A stretch of DNA of 11,006 nt from an uncultured Leptolyngbya sp. (GTDB lineage Bacteria; Cyanobacteriota; Cyanobacteriia; Phormidesmidales; Phormidesmidaceae). The notes beneath the pieces were generated by a model. That model did not search any database, was not told the origin of the DNA, and worked only from the letters and a program-made list of their open reading frames with translations. The stretch covers positions 1 through 11,006 of the forward strand of contig CALBPH010000634.1 in assembly GCA_937899365.1 (NCBI GenBank), read 5' to 3'. Below, in pieces: positions 1-6,688 of the stretch (its first letter is position 1; each line of letters opens with the position of its first letter). A program made the position numbers and the translations under genes.

Positions 1-557
1 CGGGCTTTGGCACTAGGGGCTTGGGCCTACCTGCGGTGTGGGGGTTAAAACGGGGGGGGGTCGACAACTCGGTGGTTTGCATTAGCGGCGACGCTAGTTT
101 TCAAATGAACCTGCAGGAGTTGGCAACCCTGGCCCAGTACAACATCAAGGTGAAAACCGTCATCGTAAACAACGGCTGGCAGGGCATGGTACGCCAGTGG
201 CAGCAAGGGTTCTACGGTGAGCGCTATGCCTCTTCGAATATGGAAGTGGGGATGCCTGACTTTGAAAAGCTAGCTGAGGCCTTTGGGGTCAAGGGGATTG
301 TGGTGAAGTCTCCTGAGCAGCTAGATCAGGCCATTGTCGATATGTTTGCCTATGATGGCCCGGTTCTATTGGATGTTTGGGTCCGTCGTGATGAAAACTG
401 TTACCCCATGGTGCCACCGGGTAAAAACAATTCTCAAATGATTGGCCTGCCGGAACCTGCCACTAAGCGCACGGTGGAAGTCATCCACTGTAGCAACTGT
501 GGCAGTGATAACAAGGCGTCCCATCGATTCTGTTCTGAGTGTGGGACCAAGCTTTAG
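1..557 (+). CDS. ilvB: Acetolactate synthase large subunit, C-terminal part (5' end outside window), with zinc-ribbon tail
   Basis: Acetolactate synthase is the thiamine-diphosphate enzyme that starts branched-chain amino acid synthesis: pyruvate to 2-acetolactate, or with 2-oxobutyrate to acetohydroxybutyrate. The reading frame is open from base 3. Visible family marks are a GLPA segment, the ThDP/Mg motif beginning ISGDASFQMN (about 84-113) and ending in NN-GW (168-179), then RQWQQGFYGERY and the terminal MVPPGK..MIGLP block. After the enzyme core comes a short tail with two CxxC pairs (first Cys codon at 489, last pair ending near 542-551), a zinc-ribbon knuckle ending CGTKL. The first ~60 bases read oddly (RGLGLPAVWGLKRGG instead of the usual MGFGLPAAMGVK type) and include a run of nine G; see findings. 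The gene is convergent with the exporter ATPase gene, with only 8 bp between the two stops and no visible terminator. Confidence 0.93.
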   Translation, partial: GFGTRGLGLPAVWGLKRGGVDNSVVCISGDASFQMNLQELATLAQYNIKVKTVIVNNGWQGMVRQWQQGFYGERYASSNMEVGMPDFEKLAEAFGVKGIVVKSPEQLDQAIVDMFAYDGPVLLDVWVRRDENCYPMVPPGKNNSQMIGLPEPATKRTVEVIHCSNCGSDNKASHRFCSECGTKL

Positions 558-565
558 GCAACGCT

Positions 566-1228
566 CTAGGCGATAATCTGGCCATCTTGGATGCGGATGC
601 GGCGTTTGGTTTGTGCTGCCACCTCGGTTTCGTGGGTGATAATAACTACGGTTATCTGTTGCTCATTGAGTTGGTGGAACAGGTTCATCACGTCTTGAGA
701 GGTTTGGGTGTCAAGGGCTCCGGTGGGTTCGTCTGCTAACAGAATGGCGGGCTGGTTGACCAGGGCACGTGCGATCGCAACTCGCTGCTGCTGCCCCCCA
801 GACAACTGACTGGGCCGATTGGCCATGCGGTCACTTAAGCCGACGTGGGTGAGGGCCGCCTCTGCCCTGATCCTGCGCTCCGTTTTAGGAATGCCGGCAT
901 AGACCATGGGCAGCATGACATTTTCGAGGGCGGTGGCGCGGGGCAATAAATTGAACTGTTGAAAGACAAAACCAATCTGTTGGTTGCGGATATAGGCCAG
1001 TTCATTTTTATCCAGGGTAGTGAGTTCTCTCCCTTCCAGATAATACTCCCCTGCCGTAGGACGGTCGAGACAGCCGATAATGTTCATTAATGTAGATTTG
1101 CAGGAGCCCGATGCTCCCATGATAGATACGTAATCGCTGGCTTCAATATGCAGGTCAATGCCCCGTAAAATAGGCACCTCTATATCGGCCAGATGGTAGG
1201 TTTTGGTGATGTTTTCTAGGGTAATCAT
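566..1228 (-). CDS. ABC transporter ATP-binding protein, MacB/LolD/DevA type, with altered Walker A
   Basis: Nucleotide-binding subunit of a tripartite MacB-like exporter, 220 residues, a normal length for the family. I chose the ATG at 1228 because the protein then begins MITLENITKTY, as relatives do; the upstream extension to 1300 runs through a palindromic repeat. Domains in order: Walker A GASGSCKST (38-46), Q-loop FQQFN (89-93), signature LSGGQ (142-146), Walker B ILLADE (162-167), D-loop ALD (171-173) and H-loop His199. The oddity is Cys43: the P-loop Gly just before the catalytic Lys is normally invariant. The codon is TGC instead of GGC, a one-base change at position 1102. All other catalytic motifs are intact. 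Last gene of the minus-strand exporter cluster, 81 bp after the permease stop. No clear ribosome binding site is visible. It is most probably the partner of the adjacent permease. Confidence 0.94.
   Translation of the reverse strand: MITLENITKTYHLADIEVPILRGIDLHIEASDYVSIMGASGSCKSTLMNIIGCLDRPTAGEYYLEGRELTTLDKNELAYIRNQQIGFVFQQFNLLPRATALENVMLPMVYAGIPKTERRIRAEAALTHVGLSDRMANRPSQLSGGQQQRVAIARALVNQPAILLADEPTGALDTQTSQDVMNLFHQLNEQQITVVIITHETEVAAQTKRRIRIQDGQIIA
771..778. repeat. HIP1 octamer GCGATCGC (in ATPase gene)
   Basis: Palindromic HIP1 site, over-represented in many cyanobacterial genomes. Here it encodes part of the VAIAR segment of the ATPase gene, just after the signature motif. Confidence 0.85.
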
Positions 1229-1260
1229 GGAGGTTATTAAAGAGATGATCCATCGATTTC

Positions 1261-1290
1261 TGTAGAGACGTTCCATGGAACGTCTCCACA
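1261..1290. repeat. 30-bp palindromic repeat between permease and ATPase genes
   Basis: A perfect 22-bp palindrome (1265-1286, half-site GAGACGTTCCA) extends to 15-bp arms with one mismatch (A1264 opposite C1287). It lies in the 81-bp gap between the permease stop (1310) and the ATPase start (1228). Palindromes of this TGTAGAGACGTTCC type are, as I recall, dispersed repeats in filamentous cyanobacteria; that link is from memory, not from a search. In RNA it could form a strong hairpin within the exporter transcript. The partial copy of TCTCCACA at 1283-1300 (repeated once) may be part of the same unit. Confidence 0.85.
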
Positions 1291-1309
1291 TCATCTCCAC
1301 AGGGCAAGA

Positions 1310-2593
1310 TTAGTCGCTGCGGAGGGCCACAATGGGATCAAGCTGGGCCGCATTGCGAGCGGGAATTACCCCTGCAATCAGACCGACGGAGGTAGAAAGC
1401 CCCACACCTGCTCCGATGGCTGTGGTGGAGAGGATAAAGGGAAAGCCAAAGGCCGTGGCTGAAATAAAGGTGACGCCCACACCAAGAACAATGCCAATGC
1501 CGCCGCCGATGACTGAGATGACGATAGATTCGGCGAGAAACTGGCTGAGGACGTCTCGTTCAGTGGCCCCAAGGGCTTTGCGAATGCCGATTTCTCGGGT
1601 GCGTTCAACGACGGAGACCAGCATGATGTTGGCAATACCAATGCCGCCAACGACCAGGGAGATGGCTGCGATCGCAACAATTAGCGTAGTCAACAGTCCC
1701 AAAATAGTGGTCAGGGTTTCTAGAATATCGGCCTGATTCGTGATCCGAAAGTCATCCTCCTCGGGGGAGATAATGCCGTGACGCAAGCGTAAAATATTCT
1801 CTACTTGAAACCGGATCGTGTCTAATTGGCTTTCGTCTTCGCCCTTAATGTAAATCCCGTTGACCGCTACCCCCATGAGTGAATTATTGCCAATAATCCG
1901 CGCAGACATACTGGTCAAAGGAATATACACGGCATCATCACGATCTTGAGGCCCCTGGGAGCCTTTCACTTCCATAATGCCGATGATCTTATAGATCTCT
2001 CCTTGGATACGAATGTTCTCACCAATGGGGTTTGCCTGATTAGGAAAGAGATTCTTTTGCACCGTAGGGGCAATCACGGCTACGGAACTTGCTATAGCAA
2101 GTTCCTCATCATTAAAAAAACGGCCACTCTCGGGGAAGGTATTGCGGGCTTCAGGGTGGGCCAGATCGGTACCATAGACCGTAGTCGACGTATTGTTCTC
2201 GCCATAAACAATTTGAGCCTGCTGCTGTAAATAGGCCGAGACAACAGTGGCTGATGGAGCTTGTTCCTCAATGGCTTGAGCATCTTCCCAGGTGAGTGTA
2301 GTCACCGATCCCTGTCCCTGACTGATGCCACCGCTTTCGGCAGACCCAGCCATCACTTGTAGTACATCAGTGACTAGGCCGCGAATTCTATCTTCGGTTG
2401 ATTTTTGAATACCTTCACCTATGGATGTCAGGGAGATGCCTGAACCAATACCAATGATTACCCCGAGCATGGTGAGACTGCTGCGGAGCTTGTTGCTCCA
2501 GAGGGCATCTAATGCCATGGAGGCAATTTCTAAGCGGGAAATACCCTGGGAGCTGAGGGGGTTGGATGCTGAATTATGGGCAATGGAAACCAT
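1310..2593 (-). CDS. ABC transporter permease, MacB/FtsX type
   Basis: Membrane subunit of a MacB-like (mechanotransmission) exporter, 427 residues from the ATG at 2593. Layout: N-terminal amphipathic stretch LEIASMALDALWSNKLRSSLTMLG leading into TM1 (about 40-58), a large periplasmic MacB-PCD-like domain (about 60-285), then TM2 (about 292-326), TM3 (about 355-378) and TM4 (about 391-411). Hallmarks are ERTREIGIRKALGAT (330-344), the cytoplasmic coupling helix after TM2, and the C-terminal PARNAAQLDPIVALR. Unlike E. coli MacB, ATPase and permease are separate polypeptides. A longer GTG start at 2698 would overlap the upstream gene by 29 bp and add a Ser-rich tail (SSHFSVLSSSLSACFSSLA) unlike the family, so I prefer 2593, although neither has a good ribosome binding site. 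Substrate unknown; family members export peptides, glycolipids, macrolides or lipoproteins. Confidence 0.92.
   Translation of the reverse strand: MVSIAHNSASNPLSSQGISRLEIASMALDALWSNKLRSSLTMLGVIIGIGSGISLTSIGEGIQKSTEDRIRGLVTDVLQVMAGSAESGGISQGQGSVTTLTWEDAQAIEEQAPSATVVSAYLQQQAQIVYGENNTSTTVYGTDLAHPEARNTFPESGRFFNDEELAIASSVAVIAPTVQKNLFPNQANPIGENIRIQGEIYKIIGIMEVKGSQGPQDRDDAVYIPLTSMSARIIGNNSLMGVAVNGIYIKGEDESQLDTIRFQVENILRLRHGIISPEEDDFRITNQADILETLTTILGLLTTLIVAIAAISLVVGGIGIANIMLVSVVERTREIGIRKALGATERDVLSQFLAESIVISVIGGGIGIVLGVGVTFISATAFGFPFILSTTAIGAGVGLSTSVGLIAGVIPARNAAQLDPIVALRSD
1668..1675. repeat. HIP1 octamer GCGATCGC (in permease gene)
   Basis: Second HIP1 copy, encoding part of the VAIAA stretch of transmembrane helix 2 of the permease. 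Confidence 0.85.
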
Positions 2594-2669
2594 AGTGGAT
2601 GAAGTGGCGAGGGATGAAAAGCAAGCAGACAGAGAGCTGCTTAAGACAGAGAAGTGGCTAGAGAGACTA

Positions 2670-4139
2670 TTACGGGGCGGGTGGAAAGTTAAAGCCACTG
2701 CGCTGTTCTGTCTCAGCGGGTGGGCTAATTAAAACCTGTTCATCTCCGTTGAGCCCGGAGATGACTTCTGTTTGGCTGCCAGCGGTGATACCAGTTTCAA
2801 TCGGTTGGAAAGTGGGGGTACGCTCATCGCTCAGTACATAGACACCCTCCCCCTCCACACGCCTGACCACCGCTGCATTAGGCACCAGCAATGCCTGGTC
2901 TAGGCTGCCAATTTCAAACTGAGCTTCCACATTCATGCCAATTTTTAACTGCTCAGCCGCCTGCTGTTCAATGGAACCTTTAACTTCAAAACTGGTGACA
3001 TTTTGAGAGACAGATGCCTGGGTGGCAATGTGTTCTACCTCTCCCCTAAAACTCTCTCCAGGAAAGGCATCGGCTTGAAAAAGAACGGACTGCCCCAGCT
3101 CAACATCGGCAATCTGAGATTCGGGCAGATTGACCCAAACCTGGTTACGGCTGCTAGAGAGCATTAAAATTGACGACGATGACGAATCGATGCCGCCACT
3201 GCCCGAGATCGATGGACTGACAAACGAGCCAATTTCAGCGTAAATTTGCGAGATCACACCGTCAAAGGGGGCCATAATTTGTGTATCTCGGATCTTGGTC
3301 TCGATGCTTTGCAAGCTACCCTGGGCGGCTTTAACCTGACCCTCTGCCTGGTCAATGTCTTCGACCCGATTCCCGGCAATGAGGGCGGCAACGGTTTGGC
3401 GCTGCTGCTCTACCCGCGCTTCAGCCTGAGATAGCTGTTCGGAGCGTGTGCCTGCTGTTTGTAATGTCAGTGCTTCTTCAGCCTCTTTGACCTGGGCGCG
3501 GGCTACGTCTCGGTCGGTTTGTTTTTGCTCCAGCTCTTCCTGGGAAATGGCTCCGGCCTGGTAAAGCTCTTGGTAACGAGCCCACGTGGTTTCTCGCTGC
3601 TGCAAGGTGGCCTGGGACTGCTGTAGCCGAGCCTGGGCCTGGGCAATGTCCTCAGCTCGATTGCCGTTGCGGAGTTCTTGGAGATTGGCCTCAGCTTCGG
3701 CTAGCGCGGCTTCGGCATTGGCAATATTCTCTGGCCGTTCCCCCACTACCAATCGTTGTAAATTGGCCTGCTGCTGTATCAGCTGCCCTTGCATTTGGGT
3801 CAGGTCCCCCTGCAGATCGGCGTTATCCATCAGCGCAATCACCTGGCCTGTTTCTACTCGGTCTCCCTCTTCCACTAACAGGGTTTGCACCACCCCCGCG
3901 GCCTTAGGGCTAAGGTTGATCGAACGTACGGGATTTACGGTGCCGTTAGCGGTGATGAGGATTGGTACGGTTTTTTGTTCGACGGGCTGGGTTAAAAATT
4001 CTGTGTCAGATGAGCGCCTTCCGGCTAGCAGGCCGAGTCCAAACCGGATACCCCCTAGCAGCAGCACCCCCATGAGCAAAAACTTGATCCACGCCTCCTT
4101 AAAGCGAAAGGGCTGATGTAATTCAAACTTGGACAACAT
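2670..4139 (-). CDS. Membrane fusion protein (HlyD/MacA/DevB family) of an ABC exporter
   Basis: Periplasmic adaptor that would link the inner-membrane ABC pump to a TolC-like outer-membrane channel. 489 residues from ATG 4139, which has GGGAG seven bases upstream; a TTG at 4157 is the rejected longer start. Order: cytoplasmic start, one TM anchor (about 18-38), first half of a biotinyl-lipoyl-like domain (about 72-108, VVQTLLVEEGDRVETGQVIA), a long coiled-coil hairpin (about 110-283), second lipoyl half (about 284-310, APFDGVISQIYAEIGSFV), a beta-barrel (about 333-410) and a C-terminal membrane-proximal domain. The hairpin contains four 24-residue units starting G-x-R (133, 159, 230, 256), two on each arm with 26-residue spacing. 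First gene of the exporter set; its stop (2670) precedes the preferred permease start by 76 bp. An operator-like motif lies 31-55 bp before the start. Confidence 0.94.
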   Translation of the reverse strand: MLSKFELHQPFRFKEAWIKFLLMGVLLLGGIRFGLGLLAGRRSSDTEFLTQPVEQKTVPILITANGTVNPVRSINLSPKAAGVVQTLLVEEGDRVETGQVIALMDNADLQGDLTQMQGQLIQQQANLQRLVVGERPENIANAEAALAEAEANLQELRNGNRAEDIAQAQARLQQSQATLQQRETTWARYQELYQAGAISQEELEQKQTDRDVARAQVKEAEEALTLQTAGTRSEQLSQAEARVEQQRQTVAALIAGNRVEDIDQAEGQVKAAQGSLQSIETKIRDTQIMAPFDGVISQIYAEIGSFVSPSISGSGGIDSSSSSILMLSSSRNQVWVNLPESQIADVELGQSVLFQADAFPGESFRGEVEHIATQASVSQNVTSFEVKGSIEQQAAEQLKIGMNVEAQFEIGSLDQALLVPNAAVVRRVEGEGVYVLSDERTPTFQPIETGITAGSQTEVISGLNGDEQVLISPPAETEQRSGFNFPPAP

Positions 4140-4170
4140 GGCAACTCTCCCAAACAAGTATGAAATTAAA

Positions 4171-4194
4171 AAGTAAGCATATACTTATTAATTA
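4171..4194 (-). promoter_or_regulatory. Candidate TetR operator in front of the exporter genes
   Basis: This 24-bp stretch aligns without gaps to one in front of tetR (4923-4946): 18 of 24 bases match, including GTAAG at the left and TACTTATTAATT at the right. It contains an imperfect dyad TAAGC-N4-ACTTA (4174-4187). It sits 31 bp before the fusion-protein ATG in an AT-rich segment where a promoter would be expected. Function as a repressor site is inferred from the shared motif and the adjacent TetR gene. Confidence 0.6.
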
Positions 4195-4278
4195 AGTAAA
4201 AAAAGTCGTTGTTGATTTAGGGAATGTGTCGATCTGTTCGATAGGCAATGGACCCGTATCTTCTAGATAACCTCATTC

Positions 4279-4296
4279 TGACGCTCGGCAGCGTCA
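4279..4296 (-). terminator. Short hairpin just after tetR
   Basis: TGACGCT and AGCGTCA form a perfect 7-bp stem with a CGGC loop (GCCG on the transcribed strand), six bases past the tetR stop. There is no T-run after it on the minus strand, so it would be at best a weak or factor-assisted terminator separating tetR from the exporter transcript. Confidence 0.4.
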
Positions 4297-4301
4297 ACAA
4301 G

Positions 4302-4916
4302 CTAGTCTGGCTTAATTCCTGTCCACAGGGTGTCGATGAGATCCTGGGCCAGCTGCTTGGGCTCCGTGCTTAGTTTCGGTAACCCTGGCTTTTCAGTCGA
4401 TAGTCGATGCAGCATTGTCTCGGTGATGACACTATTGATGAGCGTGCCAACAATGATGGCGGCCATGGTTTTAGGATTGCCAGCTTTGAGATATCCCTGG
4501 TCGATTCCCTGCTCTAGAAATCTGGCTAACAGTCGTTTATGTCGGATTGGAGGGGGCAGTATGGGAGGCGGGTTAGGGGGGAGCTTTCCCTTCCCTTGGC
4601 TCATAACCATAAGCATTCGTGGTAGTACTTCCTGATATAACCCCAGCATCTGTTCGCAAAGTTCGGTGAGTTCCGACTTAATGGCTGCTGTTGGTGTTTG
4701 GGTGGCTAGTGCCTTGGCCCAAGCGGGCTCTGTCGTTACCCCCATGGCTGCTAAAAACAGGGCCTGTTTGGTGGCAAACCGCTTAAAAATAGAGGCTTCC
4801 GATATCCCTGCTTTTTCAGCTATGGTCACGGTCGATGCCCCCACCCCTTGCTCTAGGAAGACCTGTCGCGCTGCGCTCAGAATGTCTTCGTTTGAGATTT
4901 TGGGAGGGCGGGCCAT
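4302..4916 (-). CDS. TetR/AcrR-family transcriptional repressor
   Basis: 204-residue one-component regulator, a typical TetR length. N-terminal DNA-binding domain: ISNEDILSAARQVFLEQGVGASTVTIAEKAGISEASIFKRFATKQALFLA, with the helix-turn-helix at about residues 29-50 (TVTIAEKAGISEASIFKRF). The remainder is an all-helical ligand/dimer domain with a proline-rich loop (about 115-125, PPNPPPILPPP). It starts with ATG at 4916 (MARPPKISNEDI). It lies directly upstream of the exporter genes on the same strand with 162 bp between, and a near-identical motif precedes both. This suggests autorepression plus control of the exporter, released by a small ligand, as is usual for TetR proteins beside efflux pumps. 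The ligand cannot be read from sequence. Confidence 0.93.
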   Translation of the reverse strand: MARPPKISNEDILSAARQVFLEQGVGASTVTIAEKAGISEASIFKRFATKQALFLAAMGVTTEPAWAKALATQTPTAAIKSELTELCEQMLGLYQEVLPRMLMVMSQGKGKLPPNPPPILPPPIRHKRLLARFLEQGIDQGYLKAGNPKTMAAIIVGTLINSVITETMLHRLSTEKPGLPKLSTEPKQLAQDLIDTLWTGIKPD

Positions 4917-4922
4917 GAACCT

Positions 4923-4946
4923 AGGTAAGTGATTACTTATTAATTG
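4923..4946 (-). promoter_or_regulatory. Candidate TetR operator overlapping the tetR promoter
   Basis: Contains the perfect dyad TAAGT-GATT-ACTTA (4926-4939) followed by TTAATT, and is the partner of the element at 4171-4194. On the minus strand a TTGACG (4968-4963) lies 17 bases upstream of AATTAA (4945-4940), a plausible -35/-10 pair, so a repressor bound here would cover the -10 region. The ATG of tetR is at 4916. Confidence 0.6.
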
Positions 4947-5001
4947 CCTGATTTTTAGAAAACGTCAACTACCTGGGCGGAGTTGCTAAGCATAAAGGCG
5001 G

Positions 5002-6141
5002 CTACATTGAGCCTAGGCGAGTGCCTTTGTAAAAATGGGTGAGGATTTCGCCATATCCTTTGCCCCGCTCTGCCATGCCGCGCGCTCCCCATTGACTCAT
5101 GCCGATGCCGTGGCCAAAGCCATTGCCTGCCACCGAAATGCTAGTGGGGCTGACGGCAAGGTCAAACTTGGTGCTGCGCAATCCTAGTTTCTGGCGGAAA
5201 GTGTTGCCCGTCATGGTCAGTGTGCCAGCATCACCAATGATGGTCATGCGTTTGGCGCGACCCTGGGGGCTGCGACTCAACACTTCTACGGCCTCAATGG
5301 AGCCGGGATAGCCGATTAGGTCGCCGACTTCATGTAGCGAGAACTGAGCCCGCCAGCTGTAGACTGGGGCGTTTTGGTCAAAGTCGGGCACACCTTTGAG
5401 GTAGGGGACTGCGGTGGACCAGACATGTTCAGAATTTTCGGTATGGCCTCCGGAGGAGGAGTGGAATACCGCTTCGATGACGCGGCCACCGTGGGTTAAG
5501 ACTTTGCCACGGGTGGCGTCAACGGCGGATTGGGTGGATGCTGCTTCACCGGCAAGACCTTTGTAAACCTGGGATGACTGGTTGCTATTGAGGTCAAACG
5601 GTTTGCCGCTAGCTTTACGCTGCTGGTAAAGGGCGTAGGAACGGGCCGCCACGGCTTGCGATCGCAACGCCTCCTGGGGCCAGCTGCTGGGCATTTCGCT
5701 ACCGACAACGCTGTAGAGATAGTCGTCGACATTCACATAGTTGACGGCAGTCAATCCGTTATCGCTGGGGACAAGCTTGACCTTTCCTCGGTACCAGCGG
5801 TCACCAATCCAGACCACACCACCATCTGAAGGTTCTAGCCAGAATGTGCTGGAGGCACCAAACTCGTCACGGCCATCCGTAAGTTCCAATTGTCCACGGT
5901 CTGCATCGACCGTGATGGGCTGTAGTTCAGGCAATTGCATCACCGCCTGACCACGGCTATCGCGGATAACGCCCGTGGTGGAGGTGCCAACCTGGACCTG
6001 CTGAACACTGTTGCGGATGGCAACCCTGATCTCGGCAGCATTAGCCGGGAGCATCCACAGTAACCAGAGCAGGGCTCCCCACCAGCCACTCCGGCTAAGG
6101 GTTAAAACTCTAAGGGGCCAAGAGATATCGGTGTTAGTCAT
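5002..6141 (-). CDS. SpoIID/LytB-domain peptidoglycan lytic protein, secreted
   Basis: 379 residues. N-terminal signal: hydrophobic core WWGALLWLLWMLP (about 20-32) followed by ANAA, so cleavage near residue 36 and a periplasmic location are expected. The SpoIID domain runs from about 135 to 375: NVDDYLYSVVGSEMPSSWPQEALRSQAVAARSYAL (137-171), with Glu149 matching the catalytic Glu of SpoIID, then FHSSSGGHTENSEHVW (226-241) and the terminal NGFGHGIGMSQWGARGMAERGKGYGEIL block. SpoIID enzymes are lytic transglycosylases that cut glycan strands lacking stem peptides. Residues 37-130 form a beta-rich N-terminal region of SpoIID-associated type. Cyanobacteria do not sporulate, so the role is general wall remodelling (inference). 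The next gene upstream on this strand is an amidase/glucosaminidase, the enzyme type that would make the denuded substrate. No strong ribosome binding site is visible. Confidence 0.93.
   Translation of the reverse strand: MTNTDISWPLRVLTLSRSGWWGALLWLLWMLPANAAEIRVAIRNSVQQVQVGTSTTGVIRDSRGQAVMQLPELQPITVDADRGQLELTDGRDEFGASSTFWLEPSDGGVVWIGDRWYRGKVKLVPSDNGLTAVNYVNVDDYLYSVVGSEMPSSWPQEALRSQAVAARSYALYQQRKASGKPFDLNSNQSSQVYKGLAGEAASTQSAVDATRGKVLTHGGRVIEAVFHSSSGGHTENSEHVWSTAVPYLKGVPDFDQNAPVYSWRAQFSLHEVGDLIGYPGSIEAVEVLSRSPQGRAKRMTIIGDAGTLTMTGNTFRQKLGLRSTKFDLAVSPTSISVAGNGFGHGIGMSQWGARGMAERGKGYGEILTHFYKGTRLGSM
5658..5665. repeat. HIP1 octamer GCGATCGC (in SpoIID gene)
   Basis: Third HIP1 copy; on the coding strand it spans codons of the LRSQ stretch of the SpoIID domain. 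Confidence 0.85.
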
Positions 6142-6688
6142 GGCAGATTGTCAGGAATAAACGTGGCTTAGATCCTAGGATTCCCTATGGAATATCCAAT
6201 AGAGAGACCCTATCGGGACTTAGGTAGTAATGGCAGAGCAATCACGCTGTGAATTTTATTCACCAGTAATTGCTTAAAACATAGAGAAATAGCCGTTGCT
6301 GATTGGGAGGATGAATCGATCGGTTAGATATGCCATGGAGCAGCATCTTGCAGATAAAAGCATCCCGAGTATCAACAGCGCCAGAAAATAAATAAATTCG
6401 TACGCAATCTTGGGTGAACGCTCCAAGCTAAACCCCAGAGTGACACCAGCGTTCTTAGAATAATGTCTACAGGAATGTATGCCAGTTGGTGTGTGACAGT
6501 TAGCCAGTGGTACCAGCTGGTTTAGCCATGCATGATAGCAGTCTGTGGGAACGATTTATGTGAAAAAGACTTCCTATCGCCGCTGTCAGGTTAATTAAGG
6601 CAATGAATATTTCAAGAGGCCTCAGATGGAAGCAGCTGGCCTGATTCACAAATGTCCTAATGCCTCAGGACATTTGCTATAGATGGCG
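6142..6688. other. Non-coding gap between amidase and SpoIID genes
   Basis: 547 bp with no convincing gene on either strand. It should contain the SpoIID promoter, but I could not pick out a good -35/-10 pair. A small imperfect dyad (ATTCC-CTAT-GGAAT, 6180-6193) lies about 40-50 bp before the SpoIID start. A 26-codon ORF with GGGAGG directly in front (6311-6391) has no recognisable content. The clearest structure is the hairpin at 6649-6676. Confidence 0.6.
6649..6676 (-). terminator. 10-bp perfect hairpin downstream of the amidase gene
   Basis: CAAATGTCCT and AGGACATTTG pair perfectly around an 8-base loop, starting 12 bases past the amidase stop. No T-run follows on the minus strand. Its position suggests transcript-end formation or 3' end protection. 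Confidence 0.5.

Noticed and set aside
539..739. Plus-strand frame spanning the end of ilvB and the end of the ATPase gene
   Set aside because: It is the reverse reading of the ATPase C-terminus, whose motifs on the minus strand are unambiguous.
2594..2698. Longer GTG start for the permease (2698)
   Set aside because: It adds a Ser-rich segment unlike relatives and overlaps the fusion-protein gene by 29 bp. I cannot exclude it, because neither start has a clear ribosome binding site.
566..4139. Heterocyst glycolipid exporter DevBCA
   Set aside because: Gene order (fusion protein, permease, ATPase) is the same, but that order is shared by many MacB-like exporters. The adjacent TetR regulator suggests a different, inducible role, and nothing marks heterocyst function.
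6311..6391. 26-codon plus-strand ORF with GGGAGG touching its ATG
   Set aside because: The purine run is too close to the ATG to be a normal ribosome binding site, and the peptide shows no feature.
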